NCBI GenBank assembly: GCA_902826385.1
Contig: CADEEU010000012.1
Span: 3,030-17,593 of the forward strand
Length of the DNA: 14,564 nucleotides
Reading direction: 5' to 3'
Source of the DNA: an uncultured Acidobacteriota bacterium
Lineage (GTDB): Bacteria > Acidobacteriota > Blastocatellia > Pyrinomonadales > Pyrinomonadaceae
Numbering within the stretch: position 1 is the stretch's first letter; each line of letters starts with the position of its first letter. Under the pieces are notes generated by a model, which had not been told where the DNA came from, made no database searches, and worked only from the letters and a program-made list of their open reading frames with translations. A program made the translations under genes and the position numbers. This document shows, piece by piece, positions 1 to 5,023 of the stretch.

Positions 1-1262
1 GCGTGCGGGCCGATGATGTGGACGCCGAGGACCTCGTCGTATTTTTTCTCGGCGACGATTTTGACGAAGCCGTCGGTTTCGCCGAGGATGCGGGCTTTGC
101 CCGAGGCCGAGAACGGGAATTTGCCGACCTTTACGTCGTAACCGGCTTCTTTTGCTTTCGCTTCGGTCAATCCCACGCTGGCGACCTCAGGGTCGCAGTA
201 GGTACAGTTCGGGACGAGGTTTTGCTTGATCGGCTCGACCTTTTTGCCGGCGATCTTTTCGACGACCATGATGCCTTCTTTCGAAGCGAGATGGGCGAGC
301 CAAGCGGTGTCGATCACGTCGCCGATGGCGAAGACGTTCGGCTCGTCGGTTTCGCAATACTCGTTGACCTTGATCGTGCCGCGGGGGTTGACGACGACCT
401 TGGTTTTGTCGAGGCCGAGTTTTTCGAGATACGGCATGCGACCCACCGCGACGAGCAGCATCTCGGCTTCAAACGAAACGGCCTCGCCTTTTGCGTTTTT
501 ACCGGAAACCTTAACGCCTTTCTTGTTCTTTTCAAGCTTATCCAGCTTGATGCCGGTCTCGCATTTGATGCCCTGCTTTTTGAATGCGCGGGCGAGTTCC
601 TTTGAAACGTCGGCGTCTTCGATCGGGACGATCCGATCAAGCAGCTCGATCACCGTCGTATCACAGCCGAAGCGGTGATACACGCTGGCAAATTCCACAC
701 CGACCGCGCCCGAACCCATAACGATCATCGATTTCGGCACGCTGGTCAATTCGAGTATTTGATCCGAGTTGACGACTTGCTTCCCGTCCACCTCAAAACC
801 CGGAATCGGCCGCACGACCGAGCCGGTGGCGATGATGATGTTCTTGGTGTCGATCGTCTCCTTTTTGCCGCCTTCGAGTTCGATCTCAACCTTGCCTTTG
901 CCGGCGATCTTGCCAAAGCCGTTGAAAACCGTGACCTTGTTCTTTTTCATCAGATAGGAAACGCCGGCCGAGTTTTTGGCGACCACATCCGACTTATACT
1001 TTTGAACGCCGGTCCAATCGTAGCTCAGGTCCTTGACCTTGAGACCGAAGTTCTCAAAATGCGACGCTTTGTCGTACAAATGGGCCGCGTTCAACAACGC
1101 CTTGGTCGGGATGCAGCCGCGCAGGCCGCAGGTTCCGCCAAGCCGCGCGTCTTTTTCTTTTTCAACCAACGCGACCTTTAATCCAAGCTGTCCCGCCCGC
1201 ACCGCAGCAACATATCCGCCCGGGCCGGAGCCAATAATAGTAACGTCAAATTGTTCAGCCAA
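1..1262 (-). CDS. lpdA: Dihydrolipoamide dehydrogenase (E3), 3' end cut off by the window edge
   Basis: FAD-dependent E3 subunit of 2-oxoacid dehydrogenase and glycine cleavage complexes; it reoxidises dihydrolipoamide with NAD+ in the cytoplasm. The visible 420 residues start LAEQFDVTIIGSGPGGYVAA, an N-terminal FAD-binding GxGxxG fold. The redox-active disulfide motif GGTCGLRGCIPTK (CX4C) lies near residues 43-55. The NAD-binding glycine motif GSGAVGVEFAS sits near residue 180, and the second FAD contact, VFAIGDV, near residue 315. The dimerisation domain has begun (CDPEVASVGLTE), but the C-terminal His-Glu active-site motif lies beyond position 1. I chose TTG at 1262-1260: a TAA lies six codons upstream in frame, no ATG fits the conserved N-terminus, and GAGG sits about 8 nt upstream. 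It appears to be transcribed alone here, from its own promoter. Family assignment is very secure; which complex it serves cannot be seen. Confidence 0.95.
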   Translation of the reverse strand, partial: MAEQFDVTIIGSGPGGYVAAVRAGQLGLKVALVEKEKDARLGGTCGLRGCIPTKALLNAAHLYDKASHFENFGLKVKDLSYDWTGVQKYKSDVVAKNSAGVSYLMKKNKVTVFNGFGKIAGKGKVEIELEGGKKETIDTKNIIIATGSVVRPIPGFEVDGKQVVNSDQILELTSVPKSMIVMGSGAVGVEFASVYHRFGCDTTVIELLDRIVPIEDADVSKELARAFKKQGIKCETGIKLDKLEKNKKGVKVSGKNAKGEAVSFEAEMLLVAVGRMPYLEKLGLDKTKVVVNPRGTIKVNEYCETDEPNVFAIGDVIDTAWLAHLASKEGIMVVEKIAGKKVEPIKQNLVPNCTYCDPEVASVGLTEAKAKEAGYDVKVGKFPFSASGKARILGETDGFVKIVAEKKYDEVLGVHIIGPH

Positions 1263-1312
1263 TGCTTTATCCTCGTTTTAGGTAAAAAATTTCAAATAAG
1301 AGCGAAACTATA

Positions 1313-1342
1313 ATTATAAAAGCTAATGCCGCACGATGCCAA
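1313..1342 (-). promoter_or_regulatory. Predicted sigma70-type promoter of lpdA
   Basis: On the minus strand, TTGGCA (1342-1337; five of six consensus bases) is followed by an 18-bp spacer and a perfect TATAAT (1318-1313). Transcription would start near 1306 and give an AT-rich leader of about 45 nt that contains the GAGG ribosome-binding site of lpdA. The -35 box lies just outside the hairpin repeats at 1372-1507. Confidence 0.6.
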
Positions 1343-1371
1343 CGACCGGGCAATTTTGCCAAAAAGGCCGA

Positions 1372-1507
1372 TTTTTGCGCCGCGCCGCTGTGGTGGCGCA
1401 TTTGGCGCAAGGTGGCGCAAGAATCGGCGTTTTTCGCGATTTTTGTTCCGTTCCGCGTGTGATGGAACAAGCGGAACAAGGTGGAACAAAAATGGGCTTT
1501 TTATCCG
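1372..1507. repeat. Two parallel 68-bp hairpin units (A 1372-1439, B 1440-1507) with covarying stem words
   Basis: Both units begin with TTTTTG, carry two left pentamers, then three right pentamers that are their reverse complements, then a TTTTT run at offset 58. Unit A uses GCGCC (1377, 1382) and GGCGC (1395, 1404, 1414). Unit B uses GTTCC (1445, 1450) and GGAAC (1464, 1473, 1483). Offsets agree to within 1 bp. All five pentamers therefore differ by the same two-base change, with complementarity kept. The outer arms of B, TTTTTGTTCC and GGAACAAAAA, pair perfectly over 10 bp; those of A pair at 9 of 10. This could be a structured RNA, a bidirectional terminator-like element, a protein-binding array or a dispersed genomic repeat. 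Confidence 0.75.
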
Positions 1508-1527
1508 ACCGCCTTGTTCCCGGCGTG

Positions 1528-1626
1528 AAACTCAGCGTACTTGACGTTAAACCTCAGCGACTTTCGCGTTAAAGACAATTTTTAAACGCAGAGAGCACGG
1601 GGTTTAAGACGCAGAGTCTGCAGAGC
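1528..1626. repeat. Pseudo-palindromic element of CTCAGCG / CGCAGAG words
   Basis: Two imperfect tandem units (1528-1548 and 1549-1570) each read AAAC(C)TCAGCG, then ACTT, then GTT. They are followed by a short centre and then by the words in inverse orientation: ACGCAGAG at 1586 and 1609, CTGCAGAG at 1618. At the centre GCGTTAAA (1566-1573) faces TTTAAACGC (1581-1589), so the DNA could fold into a stem-loop. I have seen words of this kind in intergenic DNA of many bacteria, but I cannot name a family. Confidence 0.55.
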
Positions 1627-1755
1627 AAAGACCAACACCGGCCCGAAAATTTCAAAGAACCACGTCCGGCAAGATTCTACAGCAGTGTTGCGTAGATTGT
1701 CAAACGTCTTGTGTGTGGCACACATTTTGGCCTAGAATTAAGTAGCAAGGGCAAC

Positions 1756-1784
1756 TTCCGACTATCGCTTTCGGACTATCGGAA
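1756..1784. repeat. Short repeat with ACTATCG words and TTCCGA/TCGGAA arms
   Basis: CGACTATCG (1759-1767) recurs as GGACTATCGG (1773-1782), 14 bp on. The pair is framed by TTCCGA (1756-1761) and its inverse TCGGAA (1779-1784). It lies about 20 bp upstream of the likely rhodanese promoter, so a regulator site is possible; chance is also possible. Confidence 0.3.
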
Positions 1785-1804
1785 TCCAGTTCTCTGTCAC
1801 CCGG

Positions 1805-1834
1805 TTGGTGTTAAGGCGAGGGCATAATTAAAAT
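1805..1834 (+). promoter_or_regulatory. Possible promoter of the first rhodanese gene
   Basis: TTGGTG (1805-1810; weak -35), an 18-bp spacer and TAAAAT (1829-1834) stand 8 nt before the ATG at 1843. The transcript would have almost no leader. CATAAT at 1823 is an alternative -10 box. Confidence 0.35.
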
Positions 1835-1842
1835 AGGTCGCG

Positions 1843-2202
1843 ATGGACCATTCAAAAGAGTTTTTGGAGATCGTGGCTGAGGTCATGCCGCGGGTAAATG
1901 AGGTTTCGGTTAAAGAGGCGGTCGAGCGACAAAAGGCCGGAGCAAAATTGATAGACGTGCGCGAGGACAATGAATACGAAGCCGGGCACGCGACGGGTGC
2001 CGAGCACATCGGCCGCGGAGTGATCGAACGCGATATCGTTTCCAGGCATCCGGACAAAAACGAAGAACTGATCCTGTACTGCGGCGGCGGTTATCGCTCC
2101 GCTTTGGCGACCGACAATCTTCAGAAAATGGGCTACACCAACGTGTGGTCGATGGCCGGCGGCTGGACGGCATGGACGGAAGCTAAGGAGCCGGTCGATT
2201 GA
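1843..2202 (+). CDS. Single-domain rhodanese (sulfurtransferase)
   Basis: A 119-residue cytoplasmic protein with no signal peptide or membrane segment. The rhodanese fold runs from about residue 20 to the end: LIDVRE (36-41), EAGHATGAEHIGRG (46-59), the active-site loop YCGGGYRS with the persulfide-forming C80, and the C-terminal GGWTAW. The GGGYR loop is the type found in GlpE/PspE-like single-domain rhodaneses that move sulfane sulfur between thiosulfate or persulfides and thiol acceptors; the real donor and acceptor are unknown. The ATG follows a weak TAGG. A methyltransferase gene lies 168 bp downstream in the same direction, separated by a repeat element, so co-transcription is possible. 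A rhodanese next to a methyltransferase recurs at 6494-7552. Confidence 0.9.
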   Translation: MDHSKEFLEIVAEVMPRVNEVSVKEAVERQKAGAKLIDVREDNEYEAGHATGAEHIGRGVIERDIVSRHPDKNEELILYCGGGYRSALATDNLQKMGYTNVWSMAGGWTAWTEAKEPVD

Positions 2203-2204
2203 GA

Positions 2205-2365
2205 TTTTTTTTTTAACAGGATGTACAGGATATTCAGGATGTTGATAGTCGGATGGTTTAGTTGACTCTGAAAAAATTACCACCTTCGTTCTGCGGTGTG
2301 GGTTTTTAAGTGTTCGGTGCTCATCCAATAGACAAAAAATCCTGTTCATTCTGTCCATCCTGTTT
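2205..2365. repeat. Inverted arrays of 9-bp CAGGAT repeats flanking a 98-bp core
   Basis: The left arm has CAGGAT at 2217, 2226 and 2235 (period 9) after a run of ten T. The right arm has ATCCTG or ATTCTG at 2339, 2348 and 2357 (period 9) after an A run. The arms are reverse complements, so a long imperfect stem could form around the core at 2241-2338. The element fills almost the whole gap between the rhodanese stop (2202) and the methyltransferase ATG (2371). Similar short-period AGGAT/ATCCT repeats occur between genes in many unrelated bacteria, in my recollection. I see no transposase. Confidence 0.65.
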
Positions 2366-2370
2366 GAGTT

Positions 2371-3060
2371 ATGAGCGAAGAAGAATTCGACAAACGGGCA
2401 CGCACGCGGGAGCTTGCGGCGGAATTTATCGAGCGCGGCGATCCGCTTGGCTGGTTCGACGCGCTTTATAAGGAATCGGAAGGAGATACTGAGAAGATCC
2501 CGTGGGCGGACATGGAACCGAACCGGTTTTTTAAGGTGTGGGCGGAATCGACCGGTTTGAAAGGCGGCGGGCGAACCGCGTTGGTCGTCGGCTGCGGGTT
2601 GGGTGACGATGCGAAATATCTGCACGATCTCGGGTTTAAGGTTACGGCGTTCGACATTTCTCCGACGGCGATCGAGTGGGCGAAGAAGGTCTACGGTGAT
2701 GCAGATATACGGTTTGAGGTGGCCGACTTATTTCACCCACATCGCGATTGGCTTGGCGCGTTCGAATTTGTGCTGGAAATATACACGATTCAGCCGCTGC
2801 CGATGGATTTAAGAGAAAAAGCCATCGATGCGGTCGCGGCGTTCATTGCACCGGGTGGTGAATTGTTAGTTGTCACGCGCGGCCGCGAGGATGACGAAAA
2901 GCCCGAGCGGCTGCCCTGGCCGCTTTCGCGAAAAGACCTTTCTCGGTTTGAGCACAAGGGTTTGAAACAAGCATCCTTCGAGGTATTGCCCGACGACACG
3001 GATGACGAACCGGCGCCGCGGTTTGTGGTGAAATATGTCAATCCGCAGCACGTACCTTGA
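2371..3060 (+). CDS. Class I SAM-dependent methyltransferase, TPMT/TehB-like
   Basis: A 229-residue soluble protein with a Rossmann-type methyltransferase fold. Motif I is LVVGCGLGDDAKYL (71-84), the acidic residue ending strand 2 is D95 in AFDIS, then VADLF (118-121), a motif-IV-like region EIYTIQPL (136-143), and PGGELLVVTR (161-170) after strand 5. The N-terminus, with WFDALY and IPWADMEPN, resembles the thiopurine/thiol methyltransferase group, whose members often bind small thiol or chalcogen substrates. That resemblance is from memory and the substrate is unknown. The ATG comes 8 nt after the right arm of the 2205-2365 repeat and has no Shine-Dalgarno sequence. The upstream rhodanese hints at a sulfur substrate. 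Confidence 0.8.
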   Translation: MSEEEFDKRARTRELAAEFIERGDPLGWFDALYKESEGDTEKIPWADMEPNRFFKVWAESTGLKGGGRTALVVGCGLGDDAKYLHDLGFKVTAFDISPTAIEWAKKVYGDADIRFEVADLFHPHRDWLGAFEFVLEIYTIQPLPMDLREKAIDAVAAFIAPGGELLVVTRGREDDEKPERLPWPLSRKDLSRFEHKGLKQASFEVLPDDTDDEPAPRFVVKYVNPQHVP

Positions 3061-3062
3061 TA

Positions 3063-3068
3063 TATAAT
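3063..3068 (+). promoter_or_regulatory. Leaderless-type -10 box of the first DUF433 gene
   Basis: A perfect TATAAT ends 6 nt before the ATG at 3075, so the transcript should begin at or next to the start codon. No Shine-Dalgarno sequence and no clear -35 box are seen. The surrounding 19 bp match the second DUF433 promoter (3722-3740) at all but two positions. Confidence 0.55.
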
Positions 3069-3074
3069 GCCGGT

Positions 3075-3296
3075 ATGAATACAACCATTGAAACAAGTGT
3101 CGTCTCTCGTTCGCGCGAGGTAATGAGCGGAGCGGCCGTGTTCAAGGATACCCGTGTTCCCGTTCAAACATTGCTGGACTACCTTGCCGGTGGACACTCC
3201 ATCGAGTACTTTCTCGAAGACTTTCCTACTGTTAGCCGTGAGCAAGCGGTTGAATTTTTGCGCGAAGTAAGCCATTCGTTCGAGGCCGTGAATTGA
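3075..3296 (+). CDS. DUF433-family antitoxin
   Basis: A 73-residue protein with the DUF433 pattern: an N-terminal strand, then SGAAVFKDTRVPVQTLLDYL and a helical tail, SIEYFLEDFPTVSREQAVEFL. DUF433 proteins are small helix-turn-helix-like antitoxins usually paired with DUF5615 (PIN-like) toxins. The antitoxin would neutralise the toxin and probably repress its own promoter. I chose the ATG at 3075 because it lies 6 nt after TATAAT and matches the start context of the second copy at 3736; an upstream TTG at 3057 would place the promoter inside the gene. Its stop overlaps the toxin ATG by one base (TGATG), which indicates translational coupling. Confidence 0.85.
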   Translation: MNTTIETSVVSRSREVMSGAAVFKDTRVPVQTLLDYLAGGHSIEYFLEDFPTVSREQAVEFLREVSHSFEAVN

Positions 3297-3613
3297 TGAG
3301 AGTACTGCTGGATGAATGTTTGCCAAAGAAACTCAAGGTCAAAGTCGATGCCGATATTGTTAAAACGGTGCCGGAAGCGGGATGGGCGGGTAAACAGAAC
3401 GGTGAATTGCTAAGGCTTGCGGAAACAGACTTTGACGTATTGCTCACCAACGATCAAAACATGGAGCATCAGCAAAAGATCAAGAGTTTTAATTTGGCCT
3501 TCGTCGTGCTGGTGGCCCCGACAAATGACATTGACGACCTGCTTCCACTTATGCCCGCCGTCAACGAAATATTAAGCTCGATCAAACCGGGGAACATTGA
3601 ATACGTCAGGTGA
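3296..3613 (+). CDS. DUF5615-family PIN-like toxin
   Basis: A 105-residue probable ribonuclease toxin. It starts MRVLLDECLPKKL, with the paired acidic residues D6 and E7 typical of the family, then a conserved ELLRLAETDFDVLLTNDQNM block with E37 and D53. These would be the metal-binding residues of the PIN-like active site. The C-terminal half (LAFVVLVAPTNDIDDLLPLM) matches the family's usual layout, and the length is normal, so the toxin looks intact. It overlaps the DUF433 gene by 1 bp as a classical antitoxin-first operon. The RNA target is unknown. Confidence 0.85.
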   Translation: MRVLLDECLPKKLKVKVDADIVKTVPEAGWAGKQNGELLRLAETDFDVLLTNDQNMEHQQKIKSFNLAFVVLVAPTNDIDDLLPLMPAVNEILSSIKPGNIEYVR

Positions 3614-3723
3614 GAGTGGCGGCGACGCAAAAGTTGCCCCGTGTTCGAAAGAACTTAAGGTTCAGGCAAACGTTACCCGTTGTTTCAAGGTCAAAAATAT
3701 CAATCGATAGTGATTTCTTGCTA

Positions 3724-3729
3724 TATAAT
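3724..3729 (+). promoter_or_regulatory. Leaderless-type -10 box of the second DUF433 gene
   Basis: A perfect TATAAT lies 6 nt before the ATG at 3736. The context TATATAATATCGGTATGAA is almost the same as at the first DUF433 gene (TATATAATGCCGGTATGAA). No ribosome-binding site is seen. Confidence 0.55.
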
Positions 3730-3735
3730 ATCGGT

Positions 3736-3984
3736 ATGAACGATCAGGCACTGTTAGCGCGAATAACACTCGATCCGAAAGTGTTGACAGGAAAGCCGGT
3801 AGTCAAAGGTACGCGTTTGTCGGTTGAATTTATCCTTAGTCAATTGGCCCACGGTGCGACGACGGCGGAAATATTGGATGAGTACGAAGGCCTAACGATA
3901 GAAGACATTCAGGCCTGCTTCCTTTTTGCGGGAGAGTCGTTGAGCCGCACGGAGTTTATGCCGCTTGTCTTGGAGACGGCTTAA
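3736..3984 (+). CDS. DUF433-family antitoxin, orphaned
   Basis: An 82-residue DUF433 protein, clearly different in sequence from the copy at 3075: ITLDPKVLTGKPVVKGTRLS, then VEFILSQLAHGATTAEILDEY and YEGLTIEDIQACFLFAGESL. The glycine-lysine-proline turn and the KGTRLSVEF strand-helix are the family's core. I chose the ATG at 3736 because it sits 6 nt after a TATAAT box and matches the family N-terminus. Only the first codons of a toxin gene remain downstream (3988-4011) before the convergent arsR gene ends, so this antitoxin has lost its partner. It may persist as an anti-addiction remnant or act on a related toxin. Transcription runs toward the 3' end of arsR. Confidence 0.85.
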   Translation: MNDQALLARITLDPKVLTGKPVVKGTRLSVEFILSQLAHGATTAEILDEYEGLTIEDIQACFLFAGESLSRTEFMPLVLETA

Positions 3985-3987
3985 AGA

Positions 3988-4011
3988 ATGCGTTTTCTGG
4001 TGGATACCGGC
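3988..4011 (+). pseudogene. 5' stub of a DUF5615 toxin gene, truncated by arsR
   Basis: Three bases after the antitoxin stop, an ATG opens with MRFLVDTGLG, the usual start of DUF5615 toxins (MRFLxDxxL). After about 8-10 codons the similarity ends and the frame runs antisense through arsR, whose stop is at 4012-4014. The rest of the toxin, with its catalytic ELLxLA and TxD segments, is gone. A deletion or rearrangement that brought the arsR island next to the TA module is the simplest reading. Confidence 0.55.
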
Positions 4012-4341
4012 TTAGGCAAAGATCGTGCTCCGTTCGATGAATTTCTGCTTCAGGCTTCCGCAAACCAGGTCACACAACTCAAAAATAGATTCATCCGCGA
4101 TGCGGTAATAAACCGTGTTGCCTTCCTGCCGGCGGGCGACGAGGCCTTCGTCCTGCAGCAGCTTGAGGTGTTTGCTGACGTTTGGCTGGGTCGATTTTAC
4201 GGCCTGTGTGATTGCCGTTACGCTCGATTCTCCATTTTCCAAATACTGTAATATTTGGAGCCGGACCGGTTCGGCCAGCACCTTAAAGCGGCCGGCGACC
4301 AGTTCCAACGCTTCCGGCGACATTGATTGATGATCTTTCAT
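4012..4341 (-). CDS. ArsR/SmtB-family winged-helix repressor, probable reactive-sulfur sensor
   Basis: A 109-residue transcription factor. The winged helix-turn-helix runs from about residue 14 to 82: LVAGRFKVLAEPVRLQILQYL, recognition helix STQPNVSKHLKLLQDEGLV, then the wing ARRQEGNTVYYRI. The ELCVC metal motif of arsenic sensors is absent. Its only cysteines are C90 and C94 (ELCDLVC) in the last helix, so a disulfide or polysulfide switch between them is plausible. It is divergent from ygaP, the arrangement of the sulfide-responsive YgaV-YgaP pair in E. coli in reverse order. An 18-bp perfect palindrome between the genes is the likely operator and would also give autoregulation. The ATG has no clear ribosome-binding site. 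A different thiol-reactive inducer or metal remains possible. Confidence 0.85.
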   Translation of the reverse strand: MKDHQSMSPEALELVAGRFKVLAEPVRLQILQYLENGESSVTAITQAVKSTQPNVSKHLKLLQDEGLVARRQEGNTVYYRIADESIFELCDLVCGSLKQKFIERSTIFA

Positions 4342-4353
4342 TTGTCACTTGAC

Positions 4354-4359
4354 AGTATA
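4354..4359 (-). promoter_or_regulatory. Possible -10 box of the divergent arsR gene
   Basis: TATACT on the minus strand (five of six consensus bases) partly lies in the same palindrome, so one repressor could shut both promoters. The start would fall near 4347, a few bases before the arsR ATG. No good -35 box is seen. Confidence 0.4.
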
Positions 4360-4373
4360 ACTATATAGTTATA
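4356..4373. promoter_or_regulatory. Operator palindrome, probable ArsR binding site
   Basis: TATAACTATATAGTTATA is a perfect 18-bp inverted repeat, AT-rich like known ArsR-family operators. It lies between the -35 and -10 boxes of ygaP and overlaps the arsR -10 box, so bound repressor would block polymerase on both sides. Confidence 0.75.
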
Positions 4374-4424
4374 TGCTGACTCACAGATTGATTGTATTAT
4401 TAAGGGAGATAGATTTCAAGAGGA

Positions 4425-4982
4425 ATGATCAAACAAGCGACGGTACACGAAATAAACGAACTAATGGGCGGCGGAAGCGAATGTCAGGTGATCGATGTAC
4501 GTGAGTTTTCGGAATTCGACAGAGAGCGTATCGCCGACGCGCGATTGGTACCGCTATCCGGTTTTGAAAAACACGCGCACACAATAGACCGGATGAAGCC
4601 GGTCTATCTGATGTGTCGGTCCGGTACGCGGGCCAAAATGGCGGCGGAACGGTTAGTAAAAAAAGGTTTCGCCGATGTTCACGTCGTTGAAGGCGGAATG
4701 GCCGCGTGGGCCGCGGCGGAGCTGCCCATTGTTTACGGAAAATCGAATGTCTGGTCGCTTGAACGACAGGTGCGTTTTGCGGCCGGATTCTTGGTATTGG
4801 CGGGCGTTATTCTGGGCTTTATGGTGACGCCGTATCTGTATCTGTTAAGCGGGTTTGTCGGGGCCGGGCTGATTTTTGCCGCCGTTACGGATACATGCGG
4901 AATGGCAATGGTTCTGGCGCTAATGCCGTGGAACCAGGCGAGCTCGGGAAAAGCGGCCGAAACCGCCGCCAGAGGCTTGTAG
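4425..4982 (+). CDS. ygaP: YgaP-type membrane rhodanese (rhodanese + DUF2892)
   Basis: A 185-residue inner-membrane sulfurtransferase. The N-terminal rhodanese domain (about 1-105) faces the cytoplasm: VIDVREFSEFDRERI (22-36) and the active loop MCRSGTRAKMAAE with C64. Then come two membrane segments (about 117-137 and 140-160) and the conserved ending TDTCGMAMVLALMPWN with C159. E. coli YgaP (174 residues) has the same plan, and its counterpart cysteines are C63 and C158 as I recall, the second able to take part in sulfur transfer across the membrane. First gene of the operon; ATG preceded by AGAGGA (very close) and AGGGAGA (about 20 nt upstream). It is followed after 41 bp by cstB. Control by the divergent ArsR repressor is likely. 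Confidence 0.9.
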   Translation: MIKQATVHEINELMGGGSECQVIDVREFSEFDRERIADARLVPLSGFEKHAHTIDRMKPVYLMCRSGTRAKMAAERLVKKGFADVHVVEGGMAAWAAAELPIVYGKSNVWSLERQVRFAAGFLVLAGVILGFMVTPYLYLLSGFVGAGLIFAAVTDTCGMAMVLALMPWNQASSGKAAETAARGL

Positions 4983-5023
4983 GCTCTGATAGAATATCGG
5001 CAAATAATTTTTCGGAGATCGAA

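Larger units (their letters stand above)
1263..1842. other. 580-bp gene-free stretch, repeat-rich
   Basis: I see no credible gene here. Short open frames exist but they follow the repeats and have no recognisable protein pattern. From left to right it holds the lpdA leader and promoter (1263-1342), two parallel 68-bp hairpin units (1372-1507), a pseudo-palindromic element built on CTCAGCG/CGCAGAG words (1528-1626), a short repeated ACTATCG motif (1756-1784) and the likely promoter of the rhodanese gene (1805-1834). I saw nothing in 1627-1755. Confidence 0.7.
4349..4377 (+). promoter_or_regulatory. Promoter of the ygaP-cstB operon
   Basis: A perfect TTGACA (4349-4354), a 17-bp spacer and TATGCT (4372-4377, four of six consensus bases) predict a start near 4384 and a 40-nt leader with AGGGAGA and AGAGGA before the ATG at 4425. 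The spacer is almost wholly the palindrome at 4356-4373. Confidence 0.65.

Noticed and set aside
3..605. A 200-codon plus-strand frame at the window start, with many Asp, Phe and Val residues
   Set aside because: It is antisense to lpdA, whose minus-strand reading has FAD, NAD and disulfide motifs.
1326..1572. Overlapping 65-78-codon frames on both strands in the hairpin-repeat spacer
   Set aside because: They follow the repeats in every frame, have no ribosome-binding sites, and lack any protein-like conservation pattern.
2205..2365. CRISPR array at the short CAGGAT repeats
   Set aside because: Repeats are 6-9 bp with 3-bp gaps and occur in inverse arms; there are no spacers of CRISPR length and no cas genes.
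1852..2625. A 257-codon minus-strand frame crossing the rhodanese, the repeat element and the methyltransferase start
   Set aside because: It spans two well-supported genes and a repeat, and its sequence has no recognisable pattern.
3988..4251. An 87-codon plus-strand gene after the second DUF433 antitoxin
   Set aside because: Only the first 8-10 codons look like a toxin; the rest is antisense to arsR, so I list a stub rather than a gene.
4012..4341. Arsenic-resistance operon led by the ArsR-type gene
   Set aside because: The repressor lacks the ELCVC arsenic site and there is no arsB, arsC or acr3 gene; the neighbours are sulfur-transfer genes.
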